Positions 25,961 through 38,280 of a DNA stretch of 64,000 bases are shown here, in pieces. Numbering within the stretch: the stretch's first letter is position 1; every line of letters starts with the position of its first letter. The notes under the pieces were generated by a model, which was given only the letters and a program-made list of their open reading frames with translations, was not told the origin of the DNA and ran no database searches. The translations under genes and the position numbers were made by a program. The stretch covers positions 1,924,907 to 1,988,906 of the forward strand of contig JANPWX010000247.1 in NCBI GenBank assembly GCA_024734555.1, given 5' to 3'. This DNA is from Trochalopteron elliotii (lineage: Eukaryota > Chordata > Aves > Passeriformes > Leiothrichidae).

Positions 25961-28900
25961 GAAATTAATCTCAATGTCTTTGAAAACGAACAGCACCTTA
26001 AAAACGAACCACAAAATACCTTTTGAGAAGCAGCCTTTAATCCCATCACTGATTAATGTGTGCATGCTGATGTACTGGATTTGAACTTTCTGGTGAAGCA
26101 ATAGAATGGTATTTTCAGTTTGTCTGACAGGCTGCTGTTTTCCCTAATGTGAAATCTCTGAGGGCTTCTGTACTTATTGTGTGAAGATTTTTCTCACTGA
26201 CTGGTCGGGGTACTGCAGTCCTCTCCATAGCCTGACATTTTACAAAAGGGTGCATGCCCCAGATGGAGGGACATTCCCATTCACTATGTAGAAAGGAGTA
26301 TTAATTACAGGCTAATTACCATGTTTTATGTGATTTGCTACACTTCCTTACATGCTAGAAAAATTAATTTGACTGTAGTTCAAAATCATAACAAAATCAA
26401 GGGGATGTTACTTGAAAACAACTTTCTGTATCTACCTCAGTCAATGCTCCCACTTTGTCACACAAGCATACATGCTGGATGAAACCAGTAGTTTATCACC
26501 CCAGTGTTTTGTGTAGACTCTACTAAATACTTCAAACAACTTTTCAGTAGTATTCTGACTATTGAATGTTGTGATGTCCCTTTTAATTTTAGATATACTA
26601 ATTAGCTATATGAAGTACTCCTTCTACGTGGCCTTAGTTTCTGGGCTTCACGGTGTAGTGATCATTTTGGCAGTCTAATTCTTTTTTTTCTGTAAAATCA
26701 TCCTTAAATGTAGTTGGTATCAAATTTGTCTGAGAGAGGTCAGGGGAGGGAATATATGCCTTGGAAACTCATCGGTCTTCCATCTTCTGGTGGTCCTCTG
26801 TCTTTCTGACTGCTTTTTATATAAAAGCATCAGTTGCCATGACATTTCAACTACTGTCAACCATAAGGTCACAAACACCTTACCTTCTTGTCAAATCAAA
26901 ATTATTTGATAGCATCTTGTCATTTTTCTTTATGGCTCTTGGATTTGAGGTCAATGTCTTGGAGAATATTTGCCAGGAAAAATCTACAAAACCTAAAAAT
27001 GACAATCCAAGAGTTTAGGTGTGGGTTTTGTTTGGTTTTGTTCATTTGTCTGTGCATTTATTGTTTTATTTTATTTTGTTTATTTGTTTTCTTGTTTTTT
27101 TTCTCTGAAGCAGATTGTGTGTGAAATTAGAGATTTGGGGAAAGGACTTCAGGAAATTAGTTACCATGGTACTTGTGTTTCAGGGTCTCTGGTTTATACT
27201 TTGATACAATTCAGATCATTAAATCTGTAGATTTTAGAGGTAGAGATAGTCTTTAAACAGTTTCCACTTCAGATGCATGAAGATACTGGAGAGAATGAAA
27301 ATAAGCGTACAAGATTCTCATCTCTATGTGGTTGGCTGTAATACTCTACTACAGAGATCATGTCACAGAAAACACTTGTCTGTCTTTGCTTAAAAAAAAA
27401 AAATCTGCTGCTCATAGTTACCTTTCTATACTTTTAAAATACTTTTTTTTGTTTGTTTCTTTTTCTGAATTCTGAATATCAGGTTCTCAAATACTCAGTT
27501 TGTAGTACTCAACATACAGTGTTAGGCTGTTCTGTACAAACCCATATGACAGATTTCTCACAGTTTCTTCCATATTGTTCCTATGCTTTTTTCCACCATG
27601 TAGATAATTAAAACACATAGATGTAAGTAAGCATTTTTAGAAATATTCCCCTGGTTTCTAGGCAACGCTGGGGGAATGTAGAGATTTCTATTTGTTCCCT
27701 CTCACTCAGCAGTCACAGCATCACAGAGATGTCCTGTCACTGAAATTTTTGACCACCAGTGGCAACACATTCCAAAGCTTTATGTATTTCTAATTGGTCT
27801 CATTTAGGGGCCTTAGGCCTTTGGTGGCTTTTGGCCTCCTTTGGTCTGTGAGAGTATATATATTTTAAGTGTAAAAAAGTAACACAATTTTATAATGGTC
27901 TGCACATTAAGTCCTATAACATGTATTTAAAAAAAAACAAACAAAACCAAGCCTTAAAAAAAAATGATTCAGTTCTGGATTTTGATCCACTCAAAAAAGT
28001 ACAAAATAAGTTACACAGATCACTGCAGAGATCTTACCATTGCTGAAGAAGCAATAACATGTCAAAACCTGTAAAATTTGTCCTTTCCCAATCCGAAAAG
28101 AGGAAACATGGCAATCACTGTTGCTGTCTGTCCTTATCAGCAGGCATTTTCCCCTTTTCCTTAGAATGCATTACAACAGAGCATGGTTTTAGAACGTGCC
28201 TTCACTGGGAGAGAAGGAAAGCAGCAGGAATATGAGACTCACATTTGTGAGTGTAGGTGGGCATCTGTCCCCACCCTGGCATGGACTTAGGGAACAATTG
28301 CCTTTTGTCTACTACCTCTGCCCTCTGATCATGCAGTGTAGACACCTAATTGCTGTGAACATGTCCAGTTCATAGTATTCAGCAACAAACCAACACAGAG
28401 AGAAATATGTGCAAACAAAAGGAAATACCCCATAAGATGTCCACTTTCTTTTGCCTGCTTAGCCAGACAAGTTTCCATTCCTTTGAAAAAAGGTGATGTG
28501 TCTGGCAGGACCTCAAACAGTTACCTACTCACTTGGGATAGAAATCTGTTCATAATGTCAGAACATTGCTTTTGTAGGATTTGGCTTTCTTGGAAAAATA
28601 GTTTGTGTGTACCCTGGAAAATTAAAATCTGCAGTTCTTTGGAGAGTCTTCTCTTTCAAGCCATTGATTTCTTTCATGGTTGCTGTTTCCTTATATTGGT
28701 CAAGTGAGCATACATATGCAGGCAGGAAGCAGCTCAACAACCAGGTCTGCATGCTCTATTCACAGAGTATTCTAGAAAGTCCTCAATTCATCACAATACG
28801 TACTTGATCATGGAAATAAATCTCATGGGTTTACTTGAGTATTTATTTGGCATAAGTGCCCTATCTCAGTGCAGACTGTCACCTGCCTGTGGCTCTGTGT

Positions 28901-31900
28901 GTCAGTGTTCCAAATCCCTCGTTGCAGCTCTCAGAGGTCTGTCACTGAGTTGCAGCAATTCCCACCTGGAACATTCAGACTATCAACCTTTCAGTCTGTT
29001 CCCCTACAACTATGTGGAAATAAAAACATTTAGCTGAGAGATTAGAGGACACGGTACCTTCTAAATGCATTTAAACAGACTGGCTGAGAGTTTTCTTTTG
29101 CTACCTACTTCGGAAATTCTTGTGTTGAAACAACTGAAGTAGCTTTCAGACAGCTGGTGTGAGGGGAAAAAAAAGATTTAATGGCTACTGAAATATGCTG
29201 TTTTCTTTTTTTGGTTTATTTTGGACTTTTTTAAAGGATTACTTTTCCAGGAGGGATGGTAGGTTCTTTTCTGCCTTGTGTTTGCTGCATGTTCTTTGGT
29301 CATATGGTTCTTCAAGTTATTTAAAATCATGTGCAATCTTGAAATATCATTGCAGCTTTCTAAATGATGGAGAATTATGTGTTTTGACAGGGCTGCAGAC
29401 TCCTTCGCTTTCTTCATGGCAATGCATTTAGTTGTTCTGTTATTGTCTGTATGGTAGCAGTAGTTGTAGATTGTTCTAAAGCTAGGGCTCCTGTGGGAAA
29501 GGTGATGCAAAAAAAAACTTCAGAGAAGATGATCAATATCTTAAAAACTGTAGGTTTTAATACCTTGTAATTTAGCATGCAATAAGGGAGCTAACCTAAA
29601 AAAAGAGGGAATGTGATAAGGAAGATGAGGGCAACTATAGGAATATATAATGATAAAAAGTTTCTATGAACACAGTTTTAAACTTCCATGAAATTTATCA
29701 GCTTAGAATAAAAAGTCTCTCCTGCAGCATATATAGAATAAGTACTACAAAAGCCTCTTTAGGAGGCTGCTGTGCAGATTTGCATTGTACAACTATTCTT
29801 TCTCTTAGATCTATACAGAGTTTTATAATGCATCTATACTGTGATACAAAACTATTTTTAGATGTCAAGGAAGGAACCTGTATAAATTGTATGAGATGTT
29901 ATTCTCAGCTGTTATGTAATCTCTAGTAGCTGGGGTGACTCAAGATCTGCTTATATTTCTCCTTATATTGTGTCATTTTCTGTTTATCTACTGTTCCCAT
30001 GCAAGTTTGCAGACAGAAGGCTTGTAGGTGAAAACTGTCCTTTAGTAGGGCTGACTGCTGAGGGCTGTTCTTTTCTCATAACTTTAATTGAACTATTAGG
30101 TATTAAAGAATGTAGACTGGAATAACTAAAGAAATATATTGGAATTTTAAAATGAAAAAAGCCCATGTAAATGTCAGAACTCTGTTGTCTAGACCATAGG
30201 AAATTCATTATTTTCTCACTGATTTACCTACTGTGGTACATAGAAATGCTTACTCATACCAATTAATGAGAAACAGGATGATTTTTTTTTAATATGTCAG
30301 TGAAGATCAGAAAGTTATGACTCAGATTAGGCATATATAAATGATGCAACTCCAGTAAATTCAGTGAAGATATTCCTTCTTAGGCTGGATGGATCATCTC
30401 TGTCTGCCTAGCTCATGTCAGGCAGACAGAAGAAATGTCATTGTGGCATTTTGCGTGGCCCATCCACTTTCTACACAGCTACTACAGCATGCTCAGCCTT
30501 ACCTGACAATTCATTAATCCATGCACATGCTCGAATAAATGGGATCCTCTGTGCTAAAGAGAGTTCTTCCAGCTTTGTCAAGGTTAAGAAGAGAAATTCT
30601 CAAGAATATCTTTAGAGCTGCCTCCAAAGGGACACACAGATATACTATTATTTTCCAAAGCACTTTGAAACATTTTCAATGTCTGCATGAAGGGGAAAAG
30701 ATTTTACTAGAAATGGGCTTAAATTCCCATTCAGAAGGGTGTGGGGGTATTATTTATCCTTAAAAGGGTACTGCAATGTTTATACACGAACTTTACAAAA
30801 GCATGTGTGTTTATACAAACTGGAAGATGAAGGAAACAGACTATGAAAATAGCTGGCATGCAGTTTCATAAGTAATAGCAGTTTTGGTCACATTAACCAC
30901 TTCTAAGTACGTGTGAAAGAAAGCAATAGCCAAGAAAAGGGTCAGAATCAAAATGGAGTGTGTGGAGTTTAACTATTGCAATGAAATACTTCAAGAGTGA
31001 TTTTTCTGTGGAATCATTTTATTAACACTTAGAAAAAATCTTTGGAAGGATTACTATAAGTACTTTCTGTTATATTCTTTAGGACTTTGTTTCATCTAAA
31101 AGTTATGTTCCAAGGAAAACTGCTCCATCTACTGCACCCTAAACTCATGCTTTTACTGACATCATAAAATTTCAGGAATATCCTCTGTTCCTATTTAGAC
31201 AGAACCTGAAATTTACCGGTTTAAAATTCGATATACACCCTTTTTTGCCCCCTCTCTGTCCATTGCATGTTAAATGTATCAGAAAAGAAAGGAGCTTCAG
31301 TTTGATGGATGTTTTGCAGGCCCAAGGGCCAGGATGCTCAGGGTCTATTTATAGCTTTGTCAGTGACACTTGTGACCTTGCACGGCAATTTGGGTGTCTT
31401 GGTAGATTGTAGTCTGAATCACCTTAATTCATAGTTGGTAGTAAAAATGAAAGCATTTAGAGTTAATGCATTTGTCTGCATTTTTGAGATGAGCATTTTT
31501 GCACAGTGTTTATGATCAATAGGAACCGAAATTACATCTATCCTTTGAATAATAAATATCAGAACTGCAGATTACATGATATGGATGAGACCTAAACATA
31601 GAATAATATTTATCCCCAAAGTAATGTCACAGAAGCCAGTAGGTACTGTGATTTTTAGTATTAAACATGAATATCTTTTATGTAGTCTAGCAATTCCACA
31701 CAAGACTAGAAGTTGAATTTACTCTGAGTAAGCAAATCAGTTATACAGTATAGAAAGAAAGAAAAATACAATTAGGATGGATTGTCCTATGTGTTATAAA
31801 GGTTTAGTTAAGAAAAGACAACATCCTCATATAAATCTCTTTCATAAGATGTTTAATCTGTCATAAAAGTTGCATGTATTTCTTCTTGCAGCCCTCATTA

Positions 31901-33327
31901 AGTTTACTCAAAAATTCAGTTCCACAGAGTTTACATTCATGAGCAGTGTATAGGCAGCTAATGTTGTGTATTAGTCTCAGGTGGAATTAGTCTCATGCTC
32001 TTCTGTTCACTTTTCAGAATTTAGCATTCCCATTCCCCCAGTTCATGTTTTCCTTCATATGTTCTAGTAAGATCTGTGCTAGATACTTCAACCTGGTTGA
32101 TATGAATTTTATTTTCAAAGACTTTCCATTCTCATTTAATATTCCTGTGTCTCATTCTTCCTGTGTCATCTACTTTTCATAATGACAATTCTTTCTCTTC
32201 CAATGCATGCCTCTTCACTTGATCCTGCTAATACCAATTGTTTTCTAATCTGTACCACACAAATCTGCAGTATTAGTAAATACTCTTCGAATTATAATAT
32301 ATATTGGCAATACCTTTCAGTTTCTGCCATTCCCACATCCCATACATTTGCACAACTAGCTATTTTAGAGAGTGTACTATGATAATATCAGAAGTTTTTC
32401 AATATTGATTTTCCAGGATCAGCACTAATAACTTCAATCCTTGTAGTTTGCCTATCAAGAAAACATGTTTTGTCTCCTTTTTAGTTAAGTGCATCTAAAA
32501 ACCCCTCAGGTTTTATTTGATTAATAAACCTATTGGGTTTTATTGCATTTACTGGTTACTTCTGCAAATCCTTTATTTTTGCTTTCTTTAAAACATATCC
32601 CTGAAGAGTGCTGAGGTCAAGCCAACAGGCCTCTCCCTACCTGAATAATTTTCCTCCCTTCTAGACTGTGTTCACAGTTTTCCAGCTATTTAATATCCTC
32701 GTGATCTTGGTTGCTTTGTTTGGGCAAGCCATATTTCTCTCCCAAGTTTTGTTTTTTCCATTTGGTCACAACTGTGGAAGGATTTCTAGAGAACCTTCAT
32801 TGTGTTATAAAACTTCATAATCTTGCTATATCTGATAGATAAGAGCCTTCATCTGTGAAGGGCTAAGACACCTGACAACCATAAGGCAACACGCTCTTCA
32901 GTAAGTACCCAGTGAATTATACATTAATACCATGGATTAGAAAATATTAGGAGGTTCTTTCCACCTCAATGGAAGTTATGGGAAAAGAATTTCTGTTCAC
33001 TTTGCTGGGAGTGTAGTAATTTTATTCTTAACAGTGTGTTGTAATCACATCTCATAAGTAAAGGGGTTTAAGAGATAGCAATTTAAGACACAAGTTGCTT
33101 GACCGATTAAAGCTTATTGCAAGTTTTAAGTAGCCCTAGTTGTTCTTGGTCTTAGGGACATTAGCAATTTCTGAGGTGGAATAAAATGTCTGAGAAGGAA
33201 GATATCATACAAAACAAAGCACTCATGATCAAAATAAAATGGAAGTGAATGCAAGGCTCCTTGAAAGACTTTAGAGCCTATAAAAATGTTTAATTTACAA
33301 TTAAAGTAAAGTTAAAATAAAGTAAGA

Positions 33328-33360
33328 TTTTTTTTTGGAGGGGGGCAGGGGGAGCAGGCA
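33328..33360 (+). repeat. T9 run followed by a G-rich block
   Basis: A T run followed by GGAGGGGGGCAGGGGGAGCA: two long G runs and further GG pairs within about 22 bases. Low-complexity intergenic sequence. Confidence 0.85.
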
Positions 33361-36270
33361 GAACTGGTAATTTTCATTTGAAGATTTCATTGGCCATTTC
33401 TGTTGAATTCCAGAAGATTTTGAAAAGTACATTATTGGTAACTAGCTCATGTTTGCTGTGTTATGACTGCTGCAGTGTTACTGATTTGAAAACTCATTTG
33501 TCATATAATAAAATGTACAGCTATATTAGTTTAGTTGTCAGTTCCCATGGCAGCCTCTGCAGCTCTAAAGATGGTATCAGCTGGCAGATTGTTATGTATC
33601 CAATGTTTACAACAGCTGGATTTCCTCCTACCACTATGTGTTTGCTTTAATGACATCATCCCTAAAGCCAAAACTGAAATATTACTCATTTTGGAAAACT
33701 TCATGACAAAGAGCTACAATCCTAGAGAATATTCATGCACAAAGTCCTGGTCCCTGTATCTCAAAATCTGTTGGTTTATGTTCATTGCATAAACAAAGAA
33801 AAAACCCACTTGTTTAAATATCCATCTTGAGTCAATGAAGCAGAAAAGTTTTTATGTGCCATGAATATGCTACAACTCTGAAGAAGAGAAAATTATGTAT
33901 GAAAGACAAATACTAAACATCACCTCATTTGTTTTAGAGCTTGTCACAACTTAAGTGATTACTGCTTTCAGTGTTTCTGACAATTTCCTACAAGAAATGG
34001 GCAAATAGGTTCCCAGCATTTCTGTAGTTTACCTTGAGTGAATGTCTTTACTCAGTTATGAGAGAAGCACAAAGCACTATGATGTTTAAAAGCACTGAGA
34101 ATAATGCAAAAAAAGTTTGCAGATAAAGTTGATATAGGTCTTTAATGAGCATACCTGTGTTTGATTCAGTTTCGACCGGTGCTTCTCAAGACAGTGGAAC
34201 GAAGATCAAAAAGATAAAGAGCATTATGGGAGTCAGAAAGAGGATGTTGAGGCATGAGGTTAAATTGACAGGTATAAATTTCTGTTCTTACACAAAATGA
34301 AACATTAAAAGGCCTTTGTAATTTATTCTTTTTGGGCTGTTAAAAATCAAGAATAAGATATTTACTATTAATAAAAGATGATGCTCTACTGCCAAAAAGT
34401 TATATGAAATTTCCAGCATGTATAATTTATAGAAGTTTGTAGTTATTGAGGGAGAGGGTGATTTTATGTAAAGATTTAGTATTGAATATGCTGCTGGAAT
34501 AATAAGTATATTATCAAGCAAAATGATAATTACAGTTATGTGTATGTAATACATAGAAAATGTATTTTTCAGTATACCAGCCTGGGTTCTTAGGTCATAA
34601 AATTACCCTTTTTTTTCCTGATTAAGTGGTTGGGTTTTGTAAAACCTCGTTTTCACATTTCACTGTATTGAGAATTTTCATGAAATCAGATGAGGTGCTA
34701 GACCATTCCATATAGCAAGTAAATAATCTGTAAATGGCTATAATAATATATATTGTAAAGGGTTTTCATGACTCACTTTAATTAATGGACTGTTTTCAGA
34801 TACTGAGCTGGAAGATGCTAAAGAAAATAAAATTAGTTGCATTATTTTTCTCCTTGAAATATCATGTACAGGCACTGGCAACAGCAAATTATTGATCTAT
34901 CTAGCAAGGACCTTTAATACCAAACTTCCATGCCTCTTTATATGTTTAGCAGCATCTAATATTAGTTAAATCCAATTTATGCAAACAGTTTTATAACCAC
35001 AGCTGCTCTGAGTTCCAATTTAGCATTCAGAAAACTTATGCCATAAATGTACACCTGTGCACTACTTCTGAACTTCTTGAGAGTGGAGTCTACCATTACA
35101 ACTTTGTGCAGATAGAGAATTATGATGGTGGCAGAGCCTTCATTCCATCACCTTTCTTTACTCAAAATACTGGCCAATAGAGTGCTGTGCTAAATTCTTT
35201 CTTTCTTTATTTCTTTTAGCATGGTTACAGTACTGATATGTTAGGTGATATGTGCTTAAGAGATCTGCAAAATATTTAGATGCCTACCTAGCTGTCATTG
35301 ACTCAGAGTTGCTGGCCTAAATACCTTTGGGAACTTGTGAAACTATTTCTTTGAGATAATGAAAAAGGAGGAAAAAAAATTATCCAGAGTGCTTTCAGAC
35401 TGCTACTCTGAGTTGTACATGCCTTTTATAAAACAAGCAATTTTGATCTGACTGTTCAATAATGTTAAGTCTCTGGGATCCAGATATTTCCTACATCACA
35501 TTATTTTATAAAGTAAAAAGGCAGATTAGAATTACTAAGTGGAATCTTTATAGACAAATACAATGTAAAGATGTAAAAATACATTGTGGTTTATATTGTT
35601 CCTTTTAAACAGAAAATCTCAAGGCTTTTCTATGTATTACACACAGAAGTAACTGCAGTTGGTTTAGAGCTGTAGGAGTGCATTCCTGAATTACTCCATA
35701 AGAGGCTTAAAGGAAGTGTTCATTCAAAATGTAAATGTATAAAGGAGTCTGCCTGCAGACGACCTGCAAATGTTATCTTAGAAAATTATTACAGATTACA
35801 TTTTTCCATTCTTCAACGTGAAGATATGTTATCTTCAGAGATATATTATAGTTTCCAAATCACATAAACTCTTTTTTCCTTTATATTACCAGAATACAAA
35901 TGGTCCAGAACTTTATTATAGTTATATACAGTGACATATTTCTTTTGATGAGTAGCTGAATGAAGTGCATGTCACCTCTTGATCTGTAGGCTGTAGCAGA
36001 TCTGCTAAGTGTGAGAAGTCACTGCCTATGGGTTGATTCACAGTGAGGTTCTCACTTTGCTGAGAATACGCCCATGTGTGAATAACACTGCATTCTCTTG
36101 CCATGTTTCATCTAAACTGTTGTAATTCCACTACATCTTCTCCCACAAAATACAATGAAACAGTTAATGAAATGGAGAATGGTAGTTGTTCTAGAAAGTG
36201 ACATTATGCATTAGGATGAATCTAATCTTTTCAGTGCTCTCTTTTAGCTAAATCCACTAGATTCCCCTCA

Positions 36271-36352
36271 TGGGTTTGTATTGGGGATTTTTTTGTTTGG
36301 TTGGTTGGTTTTGGGTTTGGGAGGTGGTTTTGGGGTTTTTTTGTGACTGTAG
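36271..36352 (+). repeat. G/T-rich low-complexity tract
   Basis: About 80 bases almost wholly of G and T, including tandem TTGG units and GGGTTTGGGAGGTGG followed by TTTTGGGG. The G runs could allow a G-quadruplex on the plus strand. The short frame that crosses it is rich in Trp, Gly and Phe because of the composition and is not a gene. Confidence 0.8.
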
Positions 36353-37919
36353 ATGCATGTGTATGCACAACTTGTGTAGAAACTTGAATTGGGATGCACC
36401 TACTGTTAGGCTACGCATCTTCAGAAATACAGAAATAGCTTTTTCCTTGTGAGTATATTAAGATAGTCATGAGCTGTTTTCATGATTGTTATACTGCCTG
36501 ACACACTGTTCCTACTATTAATATTGATGATTCCTAACTTACACTCAGAACACAGCCCTCACTCTTCCTACAACAGAATAACAATTTATTGATTTGCTTT
36601 TGCTTGAAATATCATCCTATTTCAAAGTAATTTTCCCCTGAGAGCTCCTGCGCTGAAGGTGGCAATGGTGTGCAGATAAAGGGACACAGGCAATTCCCAG
36701 TGGTAACCTTCCAAACAATGGCTAAACTAGTGGTTGCAGAAGTTCTACATCTGGCTGAAAAAATGCATGTCCTGGACTACAAGGTTGAGGAAAAACATGG
36801 GACAGTGCTGGGAGTGAAACTCAATAGAAAGCCTCATCTCATTCCTTATTCCACAGCTCCAATCTCAATTCCATTGCTTTCACATTTTGGGAACTGCTTC
36901 TTACTACTCAAGCCATGTGAGAAATATGTTACTGAATTTAGAAGGTAGTAAAGCTCTTCTGAGTACTGTAAAAGTGATGATGATTAATGCAGGAGTTGTA
37001 GTCAGCCCTTCAAATGCTCATTTTTTTCTTCCCTTGCTGTTCAGAGTAGAAAAGAAATAGGCATGACTAAAAGCTATAGGAGGACTGGTCACAGTGAATG
37101 TGCAGACTGTTCCTCCCTACTTGAACTGTTCTATAGCTGCATGAATCCCCACATTTAATGGGCTGCTGATATGGTATACTACATTGCAAAACACCTAAAG
37201 GAACAGCTGCTGTTAGTGGAACACTTGATTCTAAGAAATGTGGAAGTTTTCAGTCAAAATGGGAGGTAAGACAATGGTTCTGAGACCAGCATCAATGTCT
37301 TTGGTGTGTATGGCCCCTGATCCTGCCCCACTGGCTGATGAGGCCACTGTCATGCCTGTGGGAGGTAGGGTCAGAGTGCAGGATAAACATTTTTCCATGT
37401 AGCTGCATTAGGTCTACTGGTCCTGCTGAGTAACAAGGAAATATGAAGGCGAGGCAGCAACACAGAAAATAATCTGAACCCTTGGCCAAGATCTCTGTGC
37501 CTGCTAAGTGCAAAACTTCGTAGTTTTGTTTTTGGGTTTTTTTATATCTAGAGGTTTTAAACAAAGGAACATTAGTGCAACACACATACATAAAGCTATG
37601 GGGGTTTGGCTCTATTTTCCTTTCCTTTCTACTCAAGCAGTGCAATTTTGCACCTTGCATGTGAAGGTGTGGTTTAATATATTTCTTCCACTCATTTATC
37701 CCTTCCATTAATTTATCCCTCATTCTGTATTCAAGCTAGGGAGTCTGTCCAACATACTTATCCTTACCCTTCTCATGTCAAAGACACCTATTCCTCAATC
37801 TTTGATTTGTATTTCAGGCGTTGGGGTTTTCCTGTTCCCTTCTGACCTCATCACTGACATGGTTGTCCCTACTTCTGTCACTATACTCCTGGGACTGATC
37901 GCCCTTCATCTGCTGCCTC

Positions 37920-38280
37920 TCATTTTCCCTGTCTGGATATTGTGTGTGCTACTCTTCCTCCGTGCCTGCTGCTGCGTTCTTTCACAAAGTGAAAGTGCCC
38001 CTGCACTGGCAGTGCATTGCTTTGGCCGGCGGGACTCTCACACGGGGCATGGACGCTCCTGCCCAGCGGGGCTCACAGCCCTGTTTCCCCTCCCCAGCCA
38101 GCCCAGGGCATTCCCAGCCCTGGTGCCGGGGTGGCAGAGGGTGTCCCTGTCCAGGGTCCTGAAAAGCTGGCTGGGCTGGCTCCTGTTTCCGCTCTTCCTT
38201 TCGTGGCTCTGCTACTGATGTTAATGGCAAAGAAACGGAGGTATCTTGGAAAGCTAGCTCCCAAATTTCCTGTTTAATAT
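37920..38280 (+). other. isolated GC-rich patch with overlapping open frames
   Basis: Seen: about 350 bases of high GC with scattered CpG inside AT-rich intergenic DNA. Two plus-strand frames overlap. One has an ATG (37775) and runs 147 codons to 38218. The other is open from before 38017 to a TAA ending at 38277. It has no ATG at its start, but a TTTCCCCTCCCCAG acceptor-like string precedes residues ending in a hydrophobic segment (LPFVALLLMLM) and AKKRR. Neither is recognised. It could be an old repeat, a small regulatory island or chance. I do not call a gene. Confidence 0.3.

Larger units (their letters stand above)
25961..37900. other. intergenic DNA between SPATA7 and KCNK10, left part
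   Basis: About 12 kb of AT-rich DNA with no exon I can support on either strand. It contains a T/G-rich stretch (about 27005-27110), a purine block with long G runs (about 33337-33360) and a G/T-rich tract (about 36271-36352). Frames of 60 to 140 codons occur here, but none shows a family motif, conserved splice pair or biased codon use. Confidence 0.7.

Noticed and set aside
36670..36948. 92-codon plus-strand frame in the intergenic spacer
   Set aside because: Reads like ordinary protein composition, but I see no family, no promoter or splice context and no second exon.
37775..38218. 147-codon plus-strand frame with hydrophobic segments
   Set aside because: The frame overlaps another open frame in a GC-rich patch, has no recognisable motif, and starts in AT-rich DNA with a change of composition halfway.
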